This document shows, in pieces, positions 39,114-47,982 of a stretch of DNA of 64,000 bases; the first letter of the stretch is position 1, and each line of letters starts with the position of its first letter. The notes under the pieces were generated by a model, which was given only the letters and a program-made list of their open reading frames with translations, was not told the origin of the DNA and did not search any database. The position numbers were made by a program, and so were the translations under genes. Origin of the DNA: Lactarius indigo (taxonomy: Eukaryota; Basidiomycota; Agaricomycetes; Russulales; Russulaceae); contig JAFKAC010000031.1 in the NCBI GenBank assembly GCA_025766275.1, positions 310,001 to 374,000 on the forward strand, in the 5' to 3' direction.

Positions 39114-39533
39114 ATGAAGCTCTCTTCGACCATCACCTCTCTTGTGACATTCTTTTCCGTCGTCGTATCGGCCGTCAATGTTCGCTACGACGCTGTATAT
39201 GACAATCCCAAGGGCTCACTCTCCACCGTCACTTGCTCCGACGGTACGAACGGCCTGCTCACAAAGGGCTTTACCACTTTTGATTCGCTGCCATCGTTCC
39301 CCAACATCGGTGCTGCCCAAGTTATCAAGGGCTTTAACTCTGCAGCGTGTGGGACGTGCTGGCAGATAACGTATGTGGGCAAGACTATCAACGTCACCGC
39401 CATGGACACGGCCAAAGACGGCTTTGTTCTCTCACTTGGAGCCATGAACACTCTCACGGGTGGGCACGCAAAGGATTTAGGGGTCGTCGGTGCTCAGGCT
39501 ACACAGATTGCCAACAATTACTGTGGGCTGTAA
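39114..39533 (+). CDS. Cerato-platanin-like secreted protein, copy 3
   Basis: An uninterrupted 139-residue protein. The ATG at 39114 begins the M-K-L-S-S-T-I signal peptide and is preferred over an upstream in-frame ATG because all family members start there. The mature part follows the second subfamily (with copies 5 and 7): V-N-V-R-Y-D, D-N-P-K-G-S-L-S-T-V, C-S-D-G-T-N-G-L-L, C-G-T-C-W-Q-I-T-Y, ending Y-C-G-L. Four conserved cysteines are present. Secreted; role expected as for other cerato-platanins (wall surface, elicitor activity). The coding part is intact and codon use is like the neighbouring copies. Confidence 0.9.
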   Translation: MKLSSTITSLVTFFSVVVSAVNVRYDAVYDNPKGSLSTVTCSDGTNGLLTKGFTTFDSLPSFPNIGAAQVIKGFNSAACGTCWQITYVGKTINVTAMDTAKDGFVLSLGAMNTLTGGHAKDLGVVGAQATQIANNYCGL

Positions 39534-41036
39534 GCCCTTCGCGAGTATGTGGCTAGAACTTACGCTCAACTTTATGTCCCAATTTGAATGTTTTTTTTCA
39601 AGGCTCTGCGTCCTTTTTTTTTTTTTTTGATCGATTTTATTCCGGGCTCTGCGTCCTTTGGTGAGAGAGTTTGGATTGCGGACTTTTCGTAGAGATATAT
39701 CCAGTCGCGTATGAACATATAGCTTTGTCGCATTGTCGTTGAACGTTGAACGCTCGTTGTCGAATGCCAGCACGCTATCATATTGAGTGAATGAGAATTC
39801 CATGAACCGCCAGCAGGATATCCGAGAGCACGACCAAGTGCTTGCCTCAATAGTGTCAATACAGTAAAGCGCATCCCTCGATGCCGAACCATTTGCACCT
39901 CCCGTCGTGACAGTAGCTTAGACACCCACTGGCAAGACCTAAGGCCATGCCCAGGGCGGCTTCGGTGCCATGTCAGCACGTGGCGTACTTCCTACAAGTG
40001 GCTGACTTTGGCATTGTTGCAATGAAGAGCAAGAATGTCCCCATTGTTGGGCCATAACTTACACGGGGGCCGTCTTTCGTGTTATCCCCAGCAAGATCCC
40101 CAGACAGCGTCTCATGCTTGGTCCAAGGCTTGGTCTAATGGTTGTGACTTCAACAAAAGCCAATACTGAGTCAGCCCTGCCGCCTCGAATTTCGAATGTT
40201 AATTGGTCTACACCTTTTCTGATTTTTATCCGCAATATGTGCCGGGGTTAACATGCGCAAGAAAATGCTATTTCCCGTACTTCGCTACACCAAAAGGGGA
40301 TATGAGGAATTTTAAAACAATAAGAGTTGCAGCGATCTCCTATGGGGGTACGGACGACGCGGGCCGAAACTGACTCTGACAGACGCCACTGATGGTGGCT
40401 GGGGGTTGGGATCCTGCGACTGGCGACTCAAACTTGAAATTTGAAAATCTGATAGCCTGAAAGGCCTGAAGGCCTGAAAGCTTGAACCTTGAACTCGAAC
40501 CTGAAAGATACGGGTTCGTCTATTACCCTTTCAGGGCCTTGCTAGTCTGTACTTCGTGAAAGGTGCCTTGTTATCGTCCCTGGCTTCTGAATGCTCCCGA
40601 CAGCACTTCACAACCAAGAGCTCACGATTCACTAAGGCTGGATACAGACACTGAACACATGATATCAGGGGCTGTTACCGGAAATAACCACCCTTCTGTG
40701 GGCGCCCCACGCTATCACCATAGTCATAGAGTCATACCGCTCACAGAATCCAAATGCTGCGTCTGAACATCGTCCTCAGTCATCAGATGATCTCACTAAT
40801 GGGGACCTGCCCCTCTTCTGGCGATGCTGTACTCCCCGCCTGACTCTCTACAAGCTACGCCGCAATATACAAGTGACATTTACCACACGCTTTCCGCAGA
40901 CCTACCGCGTGCTCTCAGGTCTTATTTGGCCGCTCTTGCACAGGTTCACTGCCCGAGTGCTCGTAAGCATAAAAGCTCGAGAGTGAAGGGAGCGATCTCA
41001 TTGCCAACGCACCAGCCAAAGCACCACATCTTTACC
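39534..41036. other. Spacer and promoter unit of cerato-platanin copy 4
   Basis: 39540-39920 is the 3' flank of copy 3, parts of which recur at 43975-44105 and 29400-29700. From about 40360 it resembles the promoter units of copies 1 and 2; a CATAAAAG near 40968 is the likely TATA-like site. Confidence 0.5.
39602..39656 (-). mobile_element. Very short poly(A)-tailed insertion with target duplication
   Basis: GGCTCTGCGTCC occurs twice (39602-39613 or so and 39645-39656), flanking a T-run of about 15 and a 16-bp remainder. Read on the minus strand the insert is CGGAATAAAATCGATC followed by A's, including an AATAAA signal. This fits a retrotransposed 3' end copied by target-primed reverse transcription and cut short almost at once. 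It lies in the 3' flank of copy 3. Confidence 0.75.
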
Positions 41037-41454
41037 ATGAAGCTCACTTCCGCCATCGTCGCTCTAGCGGCACTCTTTTCCATCGTATCTGCTGACAATG
41101 TTCCGCTTCAACACTTTCTATGACAATTCCCAAACTTCATTGAACAACGTTGCGTGCTCCAATGGTAGAAACGGCCTTATCACCAAGGGATTCACTACTT
41201 TCGGTTCGCTACCCTCATTCCCCAACATTGGTGCCGCCAAAGCCGTTGGGGCATGGAACTCTCCATTTTGTGGATCGTGCTGGGAGCTAACGTACGGGGG
41301 TAACACGATCTATGTCACCGCCATCGACACGGTCGGGGACGGCTTCGACATCTCACTTAAAGCCATGAACACTCTTACGAATGGAAAGGCACAGCAGCTT
41401 GACGTTGTCAACGCTGGAGTCACGCAAGTTGACGAGAGTTACTGCGGGCTGTAA
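41037..41454 (+). pseudogene. Cerato-platanin-like protein, copy 4, one frame break
   Basis: The signal peptide (M-K-L-T-S-A-I-V-A-L-A-A-L-F-S) ends at A-D-N, where one extra base (gttccg) shifts the frame. Everything downstream (F-Y-D-N, C-G-S-C-W-E-L-T-Y, A-M-N-T-L-T-N-G-K-A, Y-C-G-L end) is then continuous. Only this base separates it from a complete subfamily-1 protein. It may be a pseudogene or a sequence error. No alternative ATG precedes the mature part in the shifted frame. Confidence 0.75.
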
Positions 41455-42796
41455 GCTTTTCAGAGGTATGTGATCCTTACACTCAGCTCCGTGTTCCATC
41501 CAATATTTTTTTGAGGATTCATGTCTTTCTTGACGGAGTTTGGACTTTCTTGGAACGTTGTCGGATGTGTACGGGCAAGCAGTTTTGTTATGGTTGAAGG
41601 CTTGTTGAAATGTATTTCTACGTTGCACGAATGGGAAATCTGTAACTGCTGTTAGGTTGTCTGAGCGCAAACAAAGGTCTCAATCAATCATGACAAGAGT
41701 GCTTCTCTATGTCGGGCATTCACGCCTCCCTTTGTTAGCTCGGGACACTTCGGTGCCTTGTCAGCACGTGGTGTATTTCCATCAGCGTGATCCGGTCTTC
41801 GCGCGGCATCCTTCGAATTTAACCTTGACACAATCATCGGATTCCGAAATGCCTTGACTGTTGGACTCCGCATTGTATCCCCAGAAGGCATCTACTGAAT
41901 GATTCTTGTACGTGGTTCTAACTTGCGTTACTCGTTTAGCTATTCATCATCCCGACTTTATCAAAACATTCATGATCTAACCGAAGGAGTGAACAGGCGC
42001 GTGACATGCCTGTTCCCATGTTTCATTCAGCGAGGGCGTAGAACAAAAGGAGTTGTGTGTCGTCCAATGCGGCCGAGGAAGGCCGGGGCGCTCGACCTCC
42101 GCACGGCGCCATCACAGATTTGAAATAATCGGGCCAGTGCCGCGGGCCGGCGGTTGACCAGCATATGTTGCCGTGCCCGGGCCGTGGATCCACCTTCTGC
42201 TGTACCCGGGCCACCGCACGACCGTTGACGCAACGGTCGCTATTGAAATGCGGGAAACTTGTCTAGCTAATATGAACCTCGCCAACAAAAGTGTTCTTGA
42301 AGGAATTGGGCACTGTTTAACCAAGGCCAGATGCTGTGGGGCCTCTTTCATCGCACATCGGATCCAAACTCGTGATCCTCGCGGGCACAACTTCCCGTCA
42401 TCGAGGCGCTCAACGTCATCGAGCTAGTCATACCATACACCATCCACATGGCACTGAACCTGCGCCCTTAGACATTGTCTCAAATCCTGCCAATGGGCGA
42501 CCTGCATATGGTTCCGCTGATGGGGACCCTGGTGGTGCTGTGCTGCCTCCTGGCCCTTCTCCGAACTAATTCTCGACTAATCCTTGGTAAGACCATCTAC
42601 CTCGGAACGTACGAGACCACTCTACCATGTGGTTTTGGGAGGCCCACCAATTCCGCACACGTTTCAAGGTCTCACTTGCCCGCTCTTGCACCAGCTCCAA
42701 CCCGAATGCTGAAAGGATAAAAGCCCCAAGACAATGCGAACATTTTCCTCATCAATTCACTTGCCAAACCAACCACTCTCTGATCATATTATCGCC
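41455..42796. other. Cerato-platanin spacer, left duplicated unit begins
   Basis: From 41767 the sequence is repeated in direct orientation at 45140. No other gene is seen. A GATAAAAG near 42715 may serve copy 5. Confidence 0.5.
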
Positions 42797-43935
42797 ATGA
42801 AGCTCACTTCTACCCTCACCTCTCTCGTGGCACTCTTTTCTGTCGCATCTGCCGTCAACGTCCGCTACGACACTACGTACGACAATCCCCAAGGCTCACT
42901 CTCCACCGTCGCCTGCTCCGACGGCACGAACGGCCTGCTCACGAAGCATTTCACTACAGTTCGGCTCACTGCCGTCGTTCCCCAACATCGGTGCTGCCCA
43001 AGCCGTCGCCGGTTGGAACTCTACAGCGTGTGGGTCATGCTGGAAGATATCATTCGGAGGGAAATCGATCAACGTCATCGCTGTCGATCATGCTGGGGAC
43101 GGCTTCAACCTGTCACTCGAAGCCATGGACACGCTGACGAATGGTCAAGCACAACAATTGGGTGTCATCAATGCTCAGGCCACGCAGGTTGACGCGAGTC
43201 AATGTGGGCTGTGAGCCTTGCAGAGGTACGTGATTGAACTTACACACTCAATCTCGTGATCCAATCCAATTTATTGGCAGACCGTCACCTCATGTAATGG
43301 AGTTCTGACCATGGTAGAGGCCGTAATCAAATGCATATGGACATAAAGTATTCACTACAACGTTGTTCCATATTGGATGTTTGTTTGAACATATCGCGTG
43401 AATGAGAACTCCCTGACCCACTTGCTGTCAATCAGACTGCTATCGTACTGCACCCCGACTGTGTTGATCGCAACATCCCCTTAAGTCATCCCGTCGTGAG
43501 CCTGTGATTTAGTTGCAGGCGTGAATTTATAGTTTTTTCTGTCCTTTTTGAACCGAGTGAACTTGTAGTTCAGCCACTGGGTTCCCTCAACGCGCGCTCC
43601 GAGAAATTCAATAAATGAGAATCTTTCCGAAATTATCTGATTGGCCTAACTTAGTAGCCCATATTGTTTCGTGTTGTACATGAGCATTACGATACAGTTA
43701 TGTCCAGTTCGTCGTGGAATAATAACGTCACAAGACCTATGAAGTTCGGGCCCTTGCACGCACTGCTTCAGATAGGCAGTAAGTGCCAAAGCCACATTCA
43801 AAGTTCAAACAAACCTGAATACTCACAGATCCAGATCACTACCCCCAGTCATGCGTCATAATGAACGAAATTTACCCATATCTCAAGATCTCAAGGCGGA
43901 CCCGTCTCTTCCTCTGAAGCTTCTTCACCGCAAAC
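41767..43935 (+). repeat. Direct duplication, left copy
   Basis: About 2.17 kb, repeated at 45140-48060. It contains cerato-platanin copy 5 and ends with a 90-bp tail of a CHAT gene (stop side, 43848-43935). The left edge starts at CGTGGTGTATTTCC in both copies. Confidence 0.75.
42797..43214 (+). pseudogene. Cerato-platanin-like protein, copy 5, one frame break
   Basis: A subfamily-2 copy with an intact signal peptide. The sequence follows the family to L-L-T-K-H-F-T-T, where an extra base (near 42958, actacagttcgg) shifts the frame; downstream the family sequence (F-P-N-I-G-A-A, C-G-S-C-W, Q-C-G-L end) continues in the new frame to the TGA at 43214. The same extra base is present in copy 7, so it predates the duplication unless both copies share a sequencing error. 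Confidence 0.75.
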
Positions 43936-44393
43936 TTCGAGTGCACGTCTTCAATTGACTCTTGATGCACGTGAATGAGAATTCCGTGAGCTCCCAGCAG
44001 GATATCTGAGAGCACGACCAAGTGCTAACCTCAATAGTGTCAATACAGTAAAGCGCATTCCTCGATGCCGATCCATTTGTACCTCCCGTCGTTACAGTAG
44101 CTTATATAACAAAGGGAGACGTGAATGCCTAGCATAGAGAAGCATTTGTCATGGTGATCGAGACATTTGTTTGCGCTCAGACATCCTAACAGCAGTCACA
44201 GACTTCTCATTCGTGCAACACAGAAATACATTTCAATAGGCATTCAGCCATAACAAAACTGCCTGCGGGTACGCATCCGACAACGTTCCAACTTCCAAGA
44301 AAGTCCATACACAGTCAGGAAAGACACGAACCTTCAGAAAAATATTGGATGGAACACGAAGCTGAGTGTAAGGATCACATACCTCTGAAAAGC
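43215..44393. other. Mosaic spacer with CHAT tail and copy-3 flank
   Basis: 43215-43847 is the rest of the left duplicated unit. 43848-43945 is the last part of a CHAT gene, cut off abruptly. 43975-44105 matches the 3' flank of copy 3 (39783-39920). From 44106 an inverted copy of the copy-4 unit begins. Confidence 0.6.
43852..43945 (-). pseudogene. Truncated CHAT C-terminus (copy 5 fragment)
   Basis: About 94 bp matching 47985-48060, the stop end of CHAT copy 3, on the minus strand. It stops matching in the middle of the coding part. It is evidence that the duplication breakpoint falls inside a CHAT gene. Confidence 0.7.
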
Positions 44394-45137
44394 TCACAGC
44401 CCGCAGTAACTCTCGTCAACTTGCGTGGCTTCAGCGCTGACAACGTCAAGCTGCTTTGCCTTTCCATCCGTAAGAGTGTTCATGGCTTTAAGTGAGAGGT
44501 CAAAGCCGTCCCCGACCGTGTCGATAGCGGTGACATAGATCGTGTCGCCCTCGTACGTCAACTCCCAGCACGATCCACAATATGTAGAGTTCCATGACTT
44601 GACGGCGAAGACACCGCCAATGTTGGGGAATGAGGGTAGTGAACCGAAAGTGGTGAATCCCTTGGTGATTAAGCCATTTTTACCGTCGGAACACGCAACG
44701 TTGTTCAGCGAAGTCGAAGCGTGGTCGTAGTAAGTGTTGTAGCGGACATGGTCGGTAGATGTCGAAAAGAGTGCCGCGAGAGCGACCATGGTAGAACTGA
44801 GCCTCATGGTAAAGATGTGGTGCTTTGGCTGGTGCGTTGGCAATGAGATTTCTCCCTTCACCTTCGAGCTTTTATGCTTTCGAGAAATCGGGCGTGAGCC
44901 TGTGCAAGAACGGCTGAATACGACAGCACGCAGTAGCTCTGCAGGAGGCGCGAGGTAAATGCCACTTGTATATTGCGGCGTAGCTTGTAGAGAGTCAGGC
45001 GGGTAGTACAGTATCGCCAGAAGAGAGACAGGTCCTCATTAGTGAGATCATCTGATGACTGAGGACGATGTCCAGACGTAATACTTTGGATTCTGTGAGC
45101 GATATGACTCAATGACTGTGGTGATAGCGTGGTGCGC
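44106..45137 (-). repeat. Inverted copy of the cerato-platanin copy-4 unit
   Basis: Reverse-complement match to about 40700-41738, promoter, gene and 3' flank included. The right edge abuts the start of the second direct repeat at 45140. Confidence 0.7.
44394..44807 (-). CDS. Cerato-platanin-like secreted protein, copy 6
   Basis: An intact 137-residue protein on the minus strand, subfamily 1, with ATG at 44807 (M-R-L-S-S-T-M). The signal peptide is slightly shortened and ends unusually (S-T-S-T-D), so cleavage efficiency is uncertain. The mature part has H-V-R-Y-N-T-Y-Y-D-H, C-G-S-C-W-E-L-T-Y, A-M-N-T-L-T-D-G-K-A and the Y-C-G-L end, with four cysteines. The whole unit 44106-45137 is an inverted copy of the copy-4 unit (40700-41738), yet here the frame is open where copy 4 is broken. 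Confidence 0.85.
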   Translation of the reverse strand: MRLSSTMVALAALFSTSTDHVRYNTYYDHASTSLNNVACSDGKNGLITKGFTTFGSLPSFPNIGGVFAVKSWNSTYCGSCWELTYEGDTIYVTAIDTVGDGFDLSLKAMNTLTDGKAKQLDVVSAEATQVDESYCGL

Positions 45138-46950
45138 CCCGTGGTGTATTTCCACTAGCGTGATCCGATCTTCGTGCGGCATCCTTCGATTTTAACCTTG
45201 ATGCAATGAGATTACGAAATGCCTTGACTGTTGGACTCCGTATTGTATCCCCAGAAGGCATCTACTGAATGATTATCGTGCGTGGTTCTAACTTCTCACT
45301 CGCATTTCTCGCTTAGCTATTGCGTTAGTGGGGCCATATCTTTCCTGACTTTATCAAAACATTCGTGATCTAGCTGGAGTCAACAGGCGCAACATACCTG
45401 TTTCTATGTTTCATTCAACGAGGGCGTAGAACAAAAGGAGTTGCGTCGTCTAGTGCGGTCGAGGAAGGCCAGGGGGTCGAGGAAGGCCAGGGCGCTCGAT
45501 TTTCCCGAACTTTTCCCGACCGCAAAGCACTTCCGCGCCTGGAGCGCCGCCGTAGACAAAGTGCGCGACTTGACCGAAAAACGAAGACGCCGAAATTCTC
45601 CAGGCGCACCACATCCACTGCCCTACAACTGGCAACAGATCACGCCTTCACGGGCACCTACTCTATCCGCTTCCACAAACCAGACCCCCAGGCAAGCCCC
45701 TAGGAAGCTTTTTCGTCCATGCGGCGCACTCCTCCGAGTCCGCTCCCCTGAACACTTTATCCACTGCTGTCCAGTGTCTACGGTTCCTCCAATCACGTAT
45801 CAACACGGGCATCCTGAGCGCAGCTTGGAACCCTGTGCACCCGTTATACAACTTACACCAACCTGTTCTCTACCATGGAGGGAGCTGAAACGTTTACTTC
45901 GCTTCCTTCAAGAGTCTCTAGCCGCATCGCGTCCCGAATCCGGTCCGCCTCCCCCAGAAGTACCACCTGAGTCTGACTAGTGTAACTGACACGTAAGGTC
46001 TTTTCACCTCTTGATCTAACCTTACATGGTCTTGCGACCATCTTCTGGTTGTGTCTTCGGACGAGTATACGCAACCCCTATGCGAGTAGCCCAGACAATC
46101 GTCTCCGGGTGTGTTTCATTTCGGTTCTGCAGGTACGATATGGAACACCTCCTGTTTCTTAACGATACTGGGCTCCCGGTACGACCGGTCTGTATGTCTG
46201 ATATGTACCCCGAAATAAATGGCTCAAACAAAAAAAAAAGAAAAGAAAAACACTTCCGCGCGGCGCCATCACAGATTTGAAATAGTCGGGCCGATGCCGC
46301 GGGCCGGCGGCTAACCAGCATAAGTTGCCGTGCCGTGCTTGGTGCCGTGGTTCCATCTTCTGCTGTACAACCGCACGACCGTTGACGGTCACCGAAATGT
46401 GGAAACTTATCTAGCTACTATTGACCTCGCCAACACAGGATGTTCTTTAAAGAATCAGGTATTATTCAACTAAGGCCTGATGCTGTGGGGCCTCTTTCAT
46501 CGCGTATCGTATGCAAACTCGTGATCCTCGCGGGCACAACTTCCCGTCATCGAGGCGCTCAACGTCATCGAGCTAGTCATAGCATATACCATCCACATGG
46601 CACCGGAGCTGCGTCCTTAGACATCGTCCCAAGTCCCGCCAATGGGCGACCTGCATATGGTTCCGCTGATGGGGGCTCTGGTGATGCTGTGCTGCCTCCA
46701 TGGCCCTTCTCCGAACTAATTCTCGACTAATCCTTGGTAAGACCATCTACCTCGGAACGTACGAGGACCACTCTACCATGTGGCTTTTGGGAGGTCCACC
46801 AATTCCGCTACACGTTTCAAGGTCTCACTTGCCCGCTCTTGCACCAGCTCCAACCCGAATGCTGAAAGGATAAAAGCCTCAAGACGAATGCGAAGCATTT
46901 TCCTCATCAATTCACTGCCAAACCAACCACTCTCTGATCATATTATCGCC
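44808..46950. other. Promoter of copy 6 and right duplicated unit
   Basis: 44808-45137 is the copy-6 promoter side (minus strand). From 45140 the second direct repeat runs to 48060, interrupted by a LINE insertion. A GATAAAAG near 46869 may serve copy 7. Confidence 0.5.
45539..46250 (+). mobile_element. 5'-truncated LINE with poly(A) tail
   Basis: CACTTCCGCGC occurs at 45528-45538 and again at 46251-46261, flanking about 712 bp that end in a poly(A)-like tract with an AAATAAA signal (46213-46219). The left duplicated copy lacks this insert at the matching place (near 42098). Fragments of coding sequence on the plus strand, split over frames, contain P-C-G and a downstream E-H-F-I-H-C-C-P motif, like the C-terminal zinc knuckle of Tad-type LINEs. 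The 5' part is missing, as in most LINE copies. The family assignment is tentative; the retroelement nature is well supported. Confidence 0.65.
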
Positions 46951-47372
46951 ATGAAGCTCACTTCTACCCTCACCTCTCTCGTGGCACTCTTTTCTGTCGC
47001 ATCTGCCGTCAACGTCCGCTATGACACTACGTACGACAATCGCCCAAGGCTCACTCTCCACCGTCGCCTGCTCCGACGGCACGAACGGCCTGCTCACGAA
47101 GCATTTCACTACAGTTCGGCTCACTGCCGTCGTTCCCCAACATCGGTGCTGCCCAAGCCGTCGCCGGTTGGAACTCTACAGCGTGTGGGTCGTGCTGGAA
47201 GATATCAGTTCGGAGGGAAGTCGATCAACGTCATCGCCGTCGATCATGCCTGGGGACGGCTTCAACCTGTCACTCGAAGCCATGGACACGCTGACGAATG
47301 GTCAAGCACAACAATTGGGCGTCATCAATGCTCAGGCCACGCAGGTTGACTGCGAGTCAATGTGGGCTGTGA
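46951..47372 (+). pseudogene. Cerato-platanin-like protein, copy 7, several frame breaks
   Basis: The duplicate of copy 5 (same subfamily and the same break near 47110). Compared with copy 5 it has additional single extra bases: near 47041 (aatcgcccaagg), 47208 (atcagttcgg), 47247 (atgcctgggg) and 47350 (gactgcgag). The four cysteine codons remain. The differences from copy 5 are almost all one-base insertions, which suggests a technical component. Confidence 0.75.
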
Positions 47373-47982
47373 GCCTTGCGGAGGTACGCGATTGAACTTA
47401 CACAGTCAGTCTCGTGCTTCAATCTGATCTATTGGCAGACCGTCACCTCTTGTGATGGAGTTCTGACCATGGACTTTTCGCGGAGGTCAGTAATCAAATG
47501 CATATGGACATAAAGTATTCACTACAACGTTGTTCCATATTGAATGTTTTTCGAACAGTATCGCGTGAATGAGAACTCCCCTGACCCACTTGCATGTCAA
47601 TCAGACTGCTATCGTACTGCACCCCGACTGTGTTGATCGCCACATCCCCTTAAGTCATCCCGTCTTGACCCCGTGATTCAGTTTCAGGTGTGAACTCATA
47701 GTTTTTCTTACTTTTTTGAACCGAGTGAACTTGTAGTTCAGCCACTGGGTTCCCTCAACGCGTGCTTCGAGAAATTCAATAAATGAGATACTTTCCGAAA
47801 TTATCTGATTGGCCTAGTAGCCCATATTGTTTCGTGTTGTACATGAGCACTACGGTACGGTTATGTCCAAAAGGTCACCAGACTTATAACGTTCGGGCCC
47901 TTGCACGTACTGCTTCGGATAGGCAGTAAGTGCCAAAGTCACATTCAAACAAACCCGAATACTCACAGATCACTACCCCCAG
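47373..47982. other. Spacer in right duplicated unit
   Basis: 3' flank of copy 7, nearly identical to 43215-43847; no gene. Confidence 0.55.
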
